A DNA stretch of 64,000 nt from Taeniopygia guttata (GCF_048771995.1 NC_133063.1:22967810-23031809), one strand, 5' to 3'; numbered from the stretch's first letter, positions 20,940 to 33,000 are shown. Notes: generated by a model not told the origin, from the letters alone. Numbers and translations: made by a program.

Positions 20940-22270
20940 TTTCCATTGCTTGACCAATTTCTTGCTGTGAGATTTTCTTTGCAAGAATGAGTATGAATGA
21001 AAAGAACAGAACATTGTCCTGGATTTGTACAGTAGAAAGATATAAAAGAGAGAAGAGCAAGTCCACTGCACTGAAGCATTCACAGCTGAAGATACGGGAA
21101 CCAGTTGTATGTGCAGGCACTGGTAGAATAAATACACAGTGACACTCAAATCCTGACACCCAAACCCCACTGCAGGGAAGCCAGAGGAGAGATTTGCCCA
21201 CCTGCCAGTATGTGACTACCCTGGTATCTCCAGGGCTTTCAGTGACTGGGAACAAAATGTGGTTTTGCCTGTGCCATTTTCCTGGTGTCCTCTGCCTAGA
21301 GGCCAAAAGGCCTCGCTTTTTGAATGGCATGGAACCCACAAGCAGTTTTTACTCACTCTAATTTCCAAAGATGTTCTGAAGGTATCCAGCTGATTACTGG
21401 AGATCAAAGCACTCTTGTGATAAACCTGCTCTGTGCATCTGTGTTGTGTAACTGATAACCCATCCTGCTGACAGGAGGAGGGTTGCTATTTTCTTTGGTT
21501 TCATCTCTCAAGAACTTTAGGTATTTCTCACCTACAGACTTAATAAGAGCTTAAGGCATAAATCACTTAGGAGAGAACTGGGAGAAGAAAATTCAAAGCA
21601 GAACCCATTCTTTACCAAAAAGAAAAAACCAAGCAACTCCCGCTGATTAAACTCAACACAAAATATTTTCGTGGTTCATTCCAAAGCAAGGAATGTGGTT
21701 TTTAAAATAATTCAAACAAATGCTACCTGGAAATGAATTTGATTCAAAGCTAACTAAAGCCAAAGTGGGCTTTTCATCAGACATACCCAATTTTTGCCTG
21801 GTATCATTCAGTTTGAGGTCTCTTGTCATCTGCAAGGTTTTATCTAACTCTGCCCACAGCCCTGGTGCAAAGTACCTATCCCAGCTGGCTAACAACTAGG
21901 AGACATGGTCACAGTCAGAGTGGCCCCTTGATGTTCTGTGCTATTGTTGCTTATTCATGTGAACAGATGACTTTGTTTCCCACAGGCATTTTGCTTTCTG
22001 CCCAGGAGTGGTGAATGAACCACTCCAGCTGAGCTGTGAATTACAGCTCCAGAATGAGCAAGGATCCTGCACAACAACAGCACCTGATCTAATTTTTCCT
22101 TTGCCTCTGTGCTGAGAGAAAAGCAAGGTAAATTCATGTTGAATGTCTAAGTTCACTCAGTGGCTGACAAGACCTCCTTTAATGGATCCAGTACAAGTGA
22201 TGAACTCAACCAACACAGCAATTGTTGTGGACAATGCGTGTCATGTATCAATGAAAATGTGCATTTGTGA
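20940..22270. other. Interval with no recognised gene
   Basis: I see no conserved protein, RNA gene or clear repeat here. Confidence 0.5.
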
Positions 22271-22271
22271 C

Positions 22272-22964
22272 TGTCCTAGGGTGATGTTATGGTGTTTGCA
22301 TCCCAGATCGTGTGTTCTGTTTATGTTTGATATTATGTCCTGTGCTTTCAGAACTGACTCTGAAAGTGAAGGTTTGTTTTGTTTTGTTATCAGTCGGTTC
22401 ACCTCCCCCCATGGTCTGTTGTCTAGAAGAGGCTAGTGCTGGCTGGCTTGCTTTGCTTTGCTTGCTGGCTTTTGCTGGCTTGCTTTGCTTTGCTTGCTCT
22501 TGCTCCTGCTTTTGCTTTTGCCTTTGCTTTTGCTTGGTAGTTTAGCTAAGCAGTCCAATTTTTTCCCTGGACTGCTTTTTTTTTTTTTTTCCTTTCCCTT
22601 TCCTGAATATCATCCCAACCTGCTCCAGACTGGGACCTGGGAAACACTGAGGAACAATGAGAGTGTGCGCTTTGTGATTTGCAGTGCTGAAGAGCAATCC
22701 CCAGTGCCCAGACCCGGGCGAGAGACTCTCTGGATTTGTGATCTCTTCAGAGTGGTGAAAGAGTTTTGTTATCATCTGGTGTTGCTCTTTTTTTTTTTTT
22801 TTTTGAGCTGGGGAGTGTTTTGTTTGTTAAATAAACAGGTTCTTTTCCACTTCTCTCTGAGAAAATTCTTCCCGAACCAGGTGGGTGGGGAGGGGCTGTG
22901 TTTGTTTTTTTTCTGGGGGCTCCTTCCAGAGGGTTTTCTCCCAAATTTGCCCTAAACTAGGACA
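22272..22964 (+). mobile_element. Solo LTR, 693 bp, plus orientation
   Basis: It starts TGTCCTAGGG and ends AACTAGGACA, giving a TG...CA element with inverted ends. AATAAAC near 22829 is the poly(A) signal. Internally there is a TTGCTTTGC/GGCTTGC-rich patch (22440-22540) and T tracts. No matching target duplication was found, so it may be old or rearranged. Confidence 0.7.
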
Positions 22965-23540
22965 TCAGTTTAAGGGGTATTGTTTTAAAAAACAGCTGTT
23001 CAAAGGCAAAAGTTCTCATTATCTATCTCTAAAATAATCTTAATCCCTGGGAAGAGAAATCTTCTTCTTCTCTGGGAAGCACCAGACTACTCTTCTCTCT
23101 TTCTCTGTTCAGCCTTCTCATGGGATCACAGCTATTTCAACATCTGCTTATCTTAGCATGGAGGCCTTTGCTTGATATCAATTTGAACAATTTAATCTCC
23201 CCATAGTTTCATGCGTTATAAGGAAAAAAGAGTCTTTTTTCCATAGCTTACAAGAGGATTTCAGCTCCAAAAACAAGGCATCTCCTCACCTCTCCCATCT
23301 GGGACTTAACTCCTTCCTCGCTGACCTTGATGTCTTCCTGCTCTTCCTTTACATGCTTGCATCTTGTTCTTTTCTCTCACTCGAGGTAGGATTGAAGCAC
23401 TGAAAGGCTTAACATCACGCCTAAGGCCCACCTGACTCGAGCTGCTGAGTCAGGATTGGCCTCATGGTTGGTCTTTGGTTATTTGTACGGGCTGCAGGGG
23501 TCTCTGGTCTCAGCCGTGCAGGGGGAAGAGGATATGACAG

Positions 23541-23815
23541 CAAGGTCTTCACATCCATGGCCAGGATCTGATGGCGAGATCTTCACATCCATGGAGCCGG
23601 GATCTGATGGCGAGATCTTCACATCCATGGAGCCGGGATCTGACGGCAAGGTCTTCACATCCATGGCCAGGATCTGATGGCAAGATCTTCACATCCATGG
23701 AGCCGGGATCTGATGGCAAGGTCTTCACATCCATGGAGTCAGGATCTGATGGCAAGATCTTCACATCCATGGAGCCGGGATCTGATGGCATGATCTTCAC
23801 ATCCATGGAGCCCTG
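23541..23815. repeat. 36-bp minisatellite, eight copies
   Basis: The anchor ACATCCATGG recurs at 23551, 23585, 23621, 23657, 23691, 23727, 23763 and 23799, i.e. spacings of 36 bp with two of 34 bp. Within 36-bp blocks the plus strand reads a 12-residue unit (EPGSDGKIFTSM) and the minus strand reads another (DVKISPSDPGSM), both open. The 34-bp units shift the frame. There are no unique spacers, so this is not a CRISPR. Confidence 0.9.
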
Positions 23816-24039
23816 CTCCAGCCAGGGCTTTGCAGCCTCCCCTGCCTTCCTGCCCAGCAGCTCCTGGGGCCTGGCCCTGCCAGACTGGAGTTGATGAGGA
23901 GACTGGCGGGCGGCCCAGGGAGGGGGAAAGGGGCTTGGTCCTCGGCAGGACTGCCCGGCTCGGCCTGGCCGAGAGGGGGGCTGGGGCTCTCCACCTCCTC
24001 ACCAGTCGGAAGAGAAAGAGACAATTCTTGGGTCTTTTC

Positions 24040-24158
24040 ATCTTTAATGTGTACGTTTCACAGAGGTGTGTCCAGCTTTTCAGTGGTTCAACAGACTGTC
24101 AGATACAAAAAAGCTTTGCATCACTAACCTGAATTTCCTCCCATTCCAAACCAGGACA
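24040..24158 (-). mobile_element. Possible LTR edge, minus orientation
   Basis: The plus strand ends in CATTCCAAACCAGGACA, whose complement TGTCCTGGTTTGG resembles the start of common songbird LTRs. Only one end is recognised. Confidence 0.3.
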
Positions 24159-24289
24159 CCCATCCAAGTCCACTGCCTTCAGAATCCCATATTCAGAAAC
24201 CATTTGTTAACTGATTATTATGAATAATTTATGTAGTTATTAGCTTTCACTATTGGCTTTAGTAAATTATTTTGATACAGTACAGTTAG

Positions 24290-24488
24290 GAACAGGACCA
24301 CACTCCCGGTACTGAAGTGATTTCAGCATTTATTAAAATAAAAAGGCCTAAAGCAAGGGGGCCCACCGGCCAAGCAGGAGCGTTCCCAGGTGGAGCAGCA
24401 CGAATTCAGTGGGTCAGATGCCCCTTTTTATCCTGTTTTCTGTCCCTTTGGATTGGTTTATTTTTGGATCCTTCATTTGCATGAAAGT
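24290..24488 (-). mobile_element. LTR abutting truncated RT, minus orientation
   Basis: On the minus strand: octamer ATGCAAAT, CCAAT, a TATA-like GGATAAAAAGG, then AATAAATGC, in correct LTR order. Its R/U5 differs from the LTR at 28046-28421, so it is not the matching 3' LTR of the provirus beside it. Confidence 0.5.
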
Positions 24489-24872
24489 TTAATGTGGTTC
24501 ACTGGCCCATTCCTGTGGAATCATTGTCAGTGTAGGAAAACCTGGTTGTAAAGCTCCCATTATTGCCATTACAGCATTTATGTGCTGTAAATCATGTAAA
24601 AGTCTCCATTTTCCTGATTTCTTTTTTATTACAAAAATAGGGGTATTCCAGGGGCTGAATGATTCTTCAATATGATCCACTTTCAATTGTTCTGTGACTA
24701 ATTCTTGCAGGGCAGTAAGCATTTCGGTAGTAAGGGGCCACTGATCAACCCAGACAGGTTTATCTGTTAACCATGTCAAGGCTACAACTGGACATTCACC
24801 ACCCTGCATCACAGTGGCTCCTATTAAAAATCCATAGTAATTCTGACACCCCATTGAGACAAACAATCTCAT
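24489..24872 (-). pseudogene. ERV reverse transcriptase, N-terminal fragment
   Basis: The fragment holds the start of a retroviral RT: the [10 protein letters not shown] helix, the [16 protein letters not shown] strand pair and the LHDLQHIN motif (finger domain). It stops before the YXDD active-site motif, where LTR-like sequence takes over. It belongs to the minus-strand betaretrovirus-like provirus that runs from 28421 down. It cannot encode an active polymerase. Confidence 0.8.
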
Positions 24873-25216
24873 CCCTACAGACTTTGAGGAGTATCGGCAA
24901 CAGAGGGTCTGATGTTAGCTTGTTGGCCATCGGGATGTTTCACATTAATTACAACGGCTGACAAGCCACCTGTTGTAGAACTACCCAACCCTGTAAGTCC
25001 AAAACTTGCATGAGTGAGAGGCCACGACTGAGGCCAACGCAGTCACGAGAGTATTGTAACATCTGCTCCAGTGTCAATCAAACCTGTTACCGGTATGGTC
25101 CCTGGATGATATCCACTGGCTGTGAGGATGCATGTCTTTTCTGGATGGTTCTCCGTTACTTTCTCAGTCCAGAACACTTGAGGTACTTACTGTACTGGGA
25201 ACAAAACTCACAAAGG

Positions 25217-25540
25217 CTACAAGCTGAGCGATGCAAGTTCCTTTCTGAATAGTAATAGGGCAGTCATCGATATCATAGCATGACTCTGTCCTAAATAATC
25301 AACATCAATAAGTCCTAAATGCACATGAATACCTTTAAGCGTAGTACTTGATCTCCCTATCAGAAATGCACTCAATCCGCGTCGTATTGGGCCATAGGTG
25401 TCATGGGGCTTTTTGCATATTTCTTTTGCCAAAATAGTTATTACTGTGTCAGCGGTGGGTACATCAATCCCCGCGGACCCACTTGTTGCTCCTGAGTACT
25501 GTTCACAAATGGGTAGCTTTGCAGTACTGGGAAGGCCCAT
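25217..25540 (-). pseudogene. ERV pro-frame dUTPase domain
   Basis: Motifs of the trimeric dUTPase fold are visible: SAGIDV (motif 1), GRSSTTLKGI (motif 3-like) and GLIDVDYLGQ (motif 2/4 region). dUTPase upstream of the protease is typical of betaretroviruses and ERVK-type proviruses. It lies between gag NC and RT, as expected for that genome order. The protease active site was not recognised, and the flanking frames are interrupted. Confidence 0.75.
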
Positions 25541-25563
25541 AATTGCTGTTTATGGTTGTCGGG

Positions 25564-25935
25564 TTATTTGTGTCCCCACACACCCCTTCGTGTTCTTCTT
25601 CCCATTTCCCTGCAACAGCTGACCATTTGCATGATACTTACTCTTGCACAGTGCCCAAATTTAGCACAATGATTGCACATAACATTGCTGCTTGCATTTG
25701 ACTTAGATGTTATTTTCTGGGTATTACACTGGGCCTTTACATGCCGTTGCTGTCCACAATTACAGCATTTCGATGGTGGTCTTAGAACTGCAGCAAGAGC
25801 TGCCATTTTATGCTCTACTGAACCAACTTTTGAGCAAGCAGTAACCATTTCAGGCAATGTGGGCTTCCCAGGTATGGTGTCAATAATCTTTCTGCAGTCT
25901 GGGTTTGCATTTTCTTTCACCAATTGTATATACAA
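25564..25935 (-). pseudogene. ERV gag nucleocapsid with zinc knuckles
   Basis: There are two CCHC knuckles. The first (C-x2-C-x4-H-x4-C, CNCGQQRHVKAQC) is complete. In the second (CNHCAKFGHCARVS) the last Cys is Ser, so zinc binding by that knuckle is probably lost. Upstream is the end of the capsid C-terminal domain. Confidence 0.8.
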
Positions 25936-25941
25936 TCTATG

Positions 25942-26552
25942 TCACAAAGGTTCATTATCTACCTGTTTTTCAATAGCTGCAGCAAGCTTTTCCACAAACT
26001 GCAAAAATGGTTCTCTCATCCCTTGTTGTATAGTAACATATCTCTGCTTTGGAGCTGTCATTTCCATTGTTTTAATTAAAACACTCATGCCTATTTGCTG
26101 AGCTTGTGTCAAAATTGAAGGATCCCACCTTGCCTGTAAATCTGGGTTAGCAAAAGGCCCAGTGCCCAATAAGGCATCAACACCCACAGTGTGACGAGAG
26201 TCCTGTTGAAGCAGCTGCATGTTTGTTAAAGCTGTGCACTTCGCCACTCACCTCCAAGTTTCTTGAAACACACCATTTTGTACTGGTTGGAATAAAATTG
26301 TAGCAAGATGCATGATGTCATAAGGTGCAAGCATACTGCATTAATTACATGTATTAACTGCATTACCTCTGAGGAATTAATACCAAACTGAGCCACTTTC
26401 AATTGGAGATCTTGCAAAGATCTTCCAAGCAAAGATGTGATGACTATCATTCTGCCCTGTTCCAGGAACTGCTTTAAAAACTGGAAAAGCCATAGGATTA
26501 TCACAGGCAACATTTGCGTTAACACTCTGCTCCTGAGGTACTTTTGGGGCAC
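25942..26552 (-). pseudogene. ERV gag capsid region
   Basis: Two overlapping frames carry capsid-like sequence. The major homology region is visible as QGMREPFLQFVEKL followed by a helix. A frame change near 26240 separates the N- and C-terminal capsid domains, so gag is not translatable through here. Confidence 0.7.
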
Positions 26553-26857
26553 CTAATCTTTCTATTAGGTCCCCATTTTTTTCTTCAGCTGCTTTCTTCC
26601 TAACAAATTCCCAAAACTTCTGAGGCTCTCATGGAAGCACAGTTACTTGACACAGAGGCAAAGTCCGTGGGGCAGCAGGGCTAGATCTATTAGAAGGTGA
26701 ACTGTCAACAGTTCCCTGCCCCAACTCAGGCGTTACTGCGGGTGACTCTTCACTTGATTTGCTGTCACTGTCCAGCAATGGAGGATACGACCTTGCAAAC
26801 TGTTCATGCAGCTCAGAAGGGGGCGGGGGGGCAAATGGCTGGGCTAGAGTGGAGGGG

Positions 26858-27167
26858 TGTAGGTCTTAGATTCAGTCAAAGAGAAAACATAAAGTTTCTA
26901 ACCAGGTAGAAGCTTGAGAAAGTGTTGAGAAAGAATGTAAATAGGTTCTTTATCTCTCTTGTAGTTCACATTGTTTATAATTGGGTTCTCCTACTGTATG
27001 TCATTCACTGCACACCAATAGAGTGAGAGGTTTTCACTTCAGGACCAATAGAGTTGGTCTGCATGAAGCTCTGTATAAAAGAGCGATGTATTTTGAAATA
27101 AATCAGAGTTATAATCTCAGCCTTCTGAACAAAGTCTATTCATTCCCATCCTGCCTCAGCAGCGTCA
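26858..27167 (+). mobile_element. Solo LTR nested in gag, 310 bp, perfect 6-bp target duplication
   Basis: It begins TGTAGGTCTT and ends CAGCGTCA. GAGGGG flanks it at 26852-26857 and 27168-27173, a perfect 6-bp duplication, as expected of class II (ERVK) integration. CCAAT boxes, CTGTATAAAAG (TATA, about 27073) and AATAAAT (about 27098) lie in LTR order on the plus strand. The gag reading sense resumes on both sides. It is therefore younger than the provirus it sits in, and the provirus-with-internal-sequence stage has already been lost. Confidence 0.9.
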
Positions 27168-27173
27168 GAGGGG

Positions 27174-27501
27174 AGCAGGGGGCAGACAGCTGGGTTTGTC
27201 TCTCTGCTAAAGACATTTCAGCTAACTGGCGCAGTGGTGTAGTGTATACGGGGACCGCTGCAAGCTGCTGTGCACGTGTGAGATAAAGAGGCTTAGGAGT
27301 CTGATAAGGAGGTACTTTGGCAGTCTGCCCGGAAGCCTTAGCAGCTTTCCCAAAAGCTTCAGCATCCAGCCCAGAAGCTCTGGCAACTTTCCTGGAAGCT
27401 TTGGTAGCCTGCCTGGTAACTTCCATGGGCACCTGCACCTTCTTCAAGGATGTATTCAACAAGTTCCCCATCAAAGGCCCCATCTGACTCATCCCTCCCA
27501 T
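27174..27501 (-). pseudogene. ERV gag, Pro/Ala-rich spacer between matrix and capsid
   Basis: A gag-sense frame with short repeats around the theme KASxKxA, then PPYQTPKPLY. The PPY is a possible late-domain motif. It is interrupted downstream by the nested LTR at 26858-27167. Confidence 0.55.
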
Positions 27502-27527
27502 CAGACTCCTTTATCAACCCCAAATCT

Positions 27528-27834
27528 TCATCCACGTTGTACTCTGCTTGTTCCCGCTGTTTTCCATTCCTTTAATGCCTCAAAAAGAGATCTCCAAGTA
27601 ACAACTAGATTGACAAGTTTTATCTCCCGCTCAGATGACTTCCCACAGCCTGTCCCTGACTTTTTTCCAAGTTTTAACACTAAATGCTGTGTCAGGATCA
27701 GTGGCAAAATCCTATGATCTAGCCCACAGCAATATACTACGAAGGGCATAGTCTGAAGTATTAATTCCCTTATTTCTTAACAAAGCTTTCCATGTAGCCA
27801 AAACAGACTCTTCCTCTTTAGATTTATTTCCCAT
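27528..27834 (-). pseudogene. ERV gag start, matrix domain
   Basis: An ATG at 27834 begins MGNKSKEEESVL, with Gly-2 suited to N-myristoylation, and continues with a matrix-like helix (ATWKALLRNKGI). A frame change occurs near 27715. It lies about 190 bp from the primer-binding site, a normal leader length. Confidence 0.7.
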
Positions 27835-28025
27835 TATTACTAGTTGGTGCCTCACCTGCTTCCAGGTGTCTTGATAGGAGAAAATCAAGTCTGGACCTCC
27901 CTGTGGCTTCCACACGCCACTCTCAGCCGCACCAGCGCCGCCTCCCCCGCTGCTCCCCAGTGGGTCACGGCTGGGAGCTGGGACCCCGCGTGGCTCCAGA
28001 CTGACCACGCTGTTCAGGCTGTTGC

Positions 28026-28043
28026 TCCACGCCGTGGGCACCA
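28026..28043 (-). other. Degenerate primer-binding site
   Basis: The minus strand reads TGGTGCCCACGGCGTGGA two bases inside the LTR. It resembles the tRNA-Lys(1,2) primer site used by D-type betaretroviruses, with several changes. Confidence 0.6.
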
Positions 28044-28045
28044 GC

Positions 28046-28421
28046 TGTCACTGCTATATACACTGTATCCCGAGGCGGTCGCGACACAAAGCACAGACCA
28101 CAGGCGGTCTCAGATGGCAATTCTTTATTATCGAACATGGCTGACCTTTTATAAACTTTCTAATTGTTTATACTTCTTCTACCCCAACTATTGGCCACAA
28201 AAAATCAACATAACACCACTGGTGAACAGTAACAGTGACTTTAGTTAACTTTCTAAAAATACTTTGTCCGTCTGCAGTGCTCTCCTTATCTTTCTTCAGT
28301 TCTTCTCTTCTCTCAGTCTCCTTGGTAGCAGCCTTGGAGAGAGCTCTTTAACAGCTTCTTCTTGCCTCTCAGCTTCTTTTCGCTCCTTTAGCTAACAGGC
28401 CTGCTGTTAGCCCCTTCTACA
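28046..28421 (-). mobile_element. 5' LTR of betaretrovirus-like provirus, 376 bp
   Basis: On the minus strand it starts TGTAGAAGGG and ends GCAGTGACA. It contains GGCCAATAG (CCAAT box), TTTATAAAAGG (TATA) and GATAATAAAG (poly(A) signal) in order. A perfect 8-bp stem (GCTAACAG/CTGTTAGC) lies near its start. The primer-binding site and gag follow directly. No matching 3' LTR was found, so the provirus is 3'-truncated near 24489. Confidence 0.85.
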
Positions 28422-28427
28422 GTAATT

Positions 28428-29202
28428 CATCCATGAGGGGCAAGAAACAAGTAGAGCAGAATAGGATTAAAAAGTCTAGTGATTAATTAGAATTGGTTAA
28501 AGTCTGACAGACCTTGAGATGACACCAAAATTAAGCATCCCAGAGTGTAGCCTACAGCACACTACTCGCATTTCTATATTCAGGAAACATGTTTTCTTCC
28601 TTTTACGCTGTCTTAATTTAAAAGCTGAAAGATTCAAGAGGAATTACTACATCCTCCAATGAGTCCATGAAGTTTCCTCTCAATGATCTCCTTAGTGTTA
28701 CTGCAGTCTACTATTCAAGTATATGTGACAACTGTCACAGTAATCTCATTAAAAATGTGTACTTTGTTAAAATAACCATCACAAAAATCAGTCATAGTAA
28801 GGCAGATAAGACAGAATCAGTATTGATATTGAAAATCTATTATGGAAGCCGAGAAAGGCAGAATCCAAAAACTTCAGAAGTGTGTATACAATATACTCAT
28901 TTAGTTGAAAAAAACTAATACATGTTTATTAGAATAAGTTTGGGGGGTTTTTTAAATCTCATTTTTTCTACTTTGGATAGCTTCACCTCAGCAGTCTACA
29001 AATTATTTTTGCTGTATTAAACTAGTGAAACAAGGATATTTAGTCTAGATTTTTAAGTTCCAGAAGGAAGTATTATGCAGTGTTACAAATGAAAAGCTAC
29101 GTTAGGTTCCTAATTTATCAGTAAAATACCTAACTGCAGAATGATATCAGCAAGAAATTCTATTACTTTGGAAGAGCAGGGTGATATGTTAGAGAACTCT
29201 AC
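28428..29202. other. Sequence beyond the last recognised YTHDC2 exon
   Basis: Here the intron leading to the YTH-domain exons would begin. I see AT-rich sequence without any exon matching the YTH domain. Confidence 0.6.
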
Positions 29203-30066
29203 CTTTCCCAACACTGGAGAAGAAGGAGTAGCACAGGCGTTGGAATAGCTAGTGCTGTCTGCAGGCTTCACTGAGGACTGAGCTGATCTGTCATCTGAGG
29301 ATTGTCTGGAGAGCAAAATGTCTTTTTCTTTGTACTTCTTTGGCTGGTGGAGTGCAGGAGTAGATTTCACTGAAACCCTACAAAGGACATACTTTGAGTT
29401 TCACAAGCAGTCACTGAACAATTTACATCGACCTGCCAGCCTACTGCATGACCACATGTATTACAGCAACTACAAAATCTATTAAAGCCTAACTAAAAAC
29501 TCATACTGACCATTCATTGCTTTTTAATGCTACTGTTAAACTTCTTCTGCTACTTCTCAAACATCACAATTCATGGACAATATTCCTGACTGCTCTCTCC
29601 AACAGCAGCCCCGGGTATGAAATACTTCTCTTTGGGACTACAATGCAGCATACAACAGTATAACACCTTCCAACTGTACTTCCGCTGTTTCCACCTCCTA
29701 TTACTAGCAGAAACTTAAGTGATACTTGTATACATAAACTGCAACCTACAGCGAGCAGAAGACCTCAGCATCTTACTTTTCAGCATGAGAGAAGTCAGAC
29801 AATTCTGTTTCTGTTGAGCTGTTTCTGCTGTTGGTTGACATCCATGTAGATGCCAAAGGAAGTTCTTCACAAGTCACAGGCCTTGGTCTCTGGCCAATTC
29901 CTGAAGGCTGCTGTAGACCTGCAAACTGTTCTTCAGCACTCAGAACAGCTGTAATTGCTCTTACAGTTGTTTCATCAACCTCAGACCACAGCTTAGAAGG
30001 AGCTCGCATACGACGCAGAAACAAGCTGTGCCACTTCTGCCTGAGTTGCAGCAGCATACCAGCAGC
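29203..30066 (-). CDS. YTHDC2: YTHDC2 exons 25-26, last recognised exons
   Basis: Exon 25 (29777-30066) encodes [20 protein letters not shown] and [14 protein letters not shown]. Exon 26 (29203-29377) is the Ser-rich linker that normally precedes the YTH domain and ends in GK|GTAGAG. The following exons (YTH aromatic cage) were not found in the next 29 kb. Confidence 0.88.
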
Positions 30067-33000
30067 CTGCAATAAATTCCAATTCTGTTAAATACTGATG
30101 AAAATTAGATCACACAGGTAAGAGAACCCTGTCTTTTCCATATCAGGCAGCACCTGGCATTCTAATATAAACGGGGCCCACAATTAAAGGCGAGACTAAG
30201 GTCTTGGGGAAGGGGAATAATCCATATTTAAATTAAGACGTTAATTTGCTTTCTTTTCCTTGGGTGCAAGGTAATTTTGGAAACATTTCATTTAGCTCGG
30301 TAATAAACTTAGCTTTGTATTGTAATTCCACAGACCTTTTTTTTTCCTTCTTATCTTTCAAGAAAACCCAATCCTTTCATGCTTTATGCCCTTCCTCTCA
30401 AATCAGTCTCTACTCATGCACTCTTCAGTCATAGTTGATGGAAAAGAGCTCTAAGTGATATTTTTCTTACATAGACACCTGGTCAAATGTGATGACTAAA
30501 TTCATAAGACTATTGTCTAATTCTGCTACCAGAAATGCTTCCATTACAATAAATTTTAAAAAATCACTCTTCTGGACATGTCTAGGAGAGAGAGTATTAT
30601 TATTAGAGTTGGTAAAGTTGTGTGTTTCATGACCCATAAACTGCCTCCTACCACAGCCACAGCTCCTCAATGACATAAAGACTTCTATTTCAAAGAGGTT
30701 TTGAAATTTATCCTTCCAAAATCTGACAGCAACTTTCTTTCAGCAACTTCAGCTTCAAGTGCTCCTTTTTTGATCCGATTTTGGTTATCCTATCAAAGAA
30801 AGAAGAACACAATATGCCAATGTGACTGTTCTCTCAGCTCCTGTTCAGATTTTGGCTATCCCAGCTCGTGCTATGGCCTGATGGAGCACCATGCAGGCAG
30901 GACAGGAGGCCAGAAGGAGCAGAAGGGCCCTTATGCAGTCACTGTCACCTGCAGCTTGCTGTCCCTTGCAGCCATTATCTTTTGTCTGCCAGTCTCTTCA
31001 GAATCTGCTGATGTGTGGAAAGGGACAAAACTGCCAAGCTCAGATATAAAACATCATACTGCCCAGAAAGTTTTTGAAACAGACCCAACAGCATCTGGAT
31101 TGCTGAGGCTTTCCTGGTCCCTTTTGTGAGAGACAGGGCACCCACATCAATATGGAGGAAGAGGGATGAGCACTCTCAATGTTGACTTAGGTGACTAATT
31201 ATTCTCTTTCTGTTTGCTGACAAGTAAAAGAATAGAAAGGTACAGGTGATAGGTGATGAAACACTGCAACTTGGATGTTGAATACACGGATTCAGGCGAC
31301 AGACAACTCTGTGCCAAAGGGGATTGAAGCCGTTTAATTATTGATGAGCTTGTGAAGTAAAGGTTAAATCACAGAGTACCTAGTTCAAGAGACCGAAATG
31401 GACCATGACATTCTTGGAGAAAATTCTGGCTACTCAAATGTTACAAAAACCTTTTCACGTCTTTTTACAATGCCTCTACATGAAGCAAACCCAGAAGTAA
31501 TTTCTTACTTACTTCAGGGTCCAGTTTGAGATGGAGCCATTCATCCAGCTTCAGCAGTGCCAGATCAGCAGATGTCTTGTCCTCCATCTCACTGTCGCTG
31601 CTATCATTAGATACCCCTCTCCCTGAATTAAAGACAAAAGGTGCATTAGCATTTCCATATTTTTTCTACTATTATGTCTACACAAAAACCCGCATACTAC
31701 AGTATTACCAGCAACAATGTTTTTCCTTCTAAAATTGACTTTAAATGTAAACATTTGTAAAACTACCTCTTTTCTGCAAATACACTGCAAAGTCTTTGCT
31801 CCAGATAGCAGCAATCAAGCCAGACCTGCTGAAGGTCCTACTGTGTAAAAACCTGTATTGATATGATGTGACCCAACTCATGTACCTCCACCAGTATCCA
31901 CAGGCCACTATACAACTTTTGCCTAAAGCTGTTTGCAAAATCACACATGCCTCTATTTCCTAGTAAAACAGCAGATCTAAAGACCTAGTAAGAAAAAAAA
32001 AATCTATACATATAGCTATTAATTAGGATTCTTTATTTTTCTTAAGTGCAATTCAATCAACATGAGCACTACTCTAAGGTTCACAGTTTAAAAGCAAGAC
32101 AGGAAAGCTCTAGAAATAAGTTGAACTTTTAGTTTGATTCAAACTATGACAACTAGAAGCAGTTATTTTTGCTTCCATTCCAAGAGGACTCAATGTAAAT
32201 CAGAAAAAAGAAGGAAATTTCTATATATTCTCTATTACTCACAGTTAATAGTACAGTTAACTGAAATTAAAAATTATCAGTAGAACATGTCTTGAAAATG
32301 TATGTGTTAGCTAGAAGCAACATGACTTGTTTGCCATATTGATTGTTTCTAAATTATTCTGTTTGAATAATCTGGTTCAATGTATCAAATAAAGTAGTCT
32401 GTAGAAAAAGAACATGCATACTATACTTCTCAGTACCAGTACTACAGTTCTCATTAGACACTGTGGCTGTATTCTTTCCTTACAAACTATACTGCAGTTT
32501 CTGAGACCCTACAACTGTGTAATTTATGGACTTGAATATGTAAGGAATCCCAAAATGGAGAGATTTATTACAGAACCAACAAACTCTTCCTGAATAGCTG
32601 CAGGAATTATAACAGCGCTATTTTCAGAATCAGCCAATACATGTATTAAATATTACTGAAAAATAAGTTTTCCATGTCACACGCTGATGTATAGCAATGG
32701 AAACATCCCAAATCCAGACTCCAGTGTACCTCGAAAGGATGAAGATGCCTGCAAGGCATTACTTGGCAGTCTGGCTGGTCCACAGAAGAGGGCCACCGTG
32801 ACAGGTGTCACAACAGAGCAGCACCTGATGTTTGCTGTCTTGTGAGCTCTCGTCATTTCATCATATATAAGCCAGTCTGTAGGGAGAGCCTGGATGGCTG
32901 CAGCTTGTCCATTTGCTGGGGCAATCTGTGCAAGAGCGGGTAAAACCAGGCTATTATACCCTCCACCTGTAATTAATGTAAATTTGAACGTATTTCTCAT

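Noticed and set aside
23541-23815. CRISPR-like array
   Set aside because: The 36-bp units are contiguous with no unique spacers, in a vertebrate genome; it is a minisatellite.
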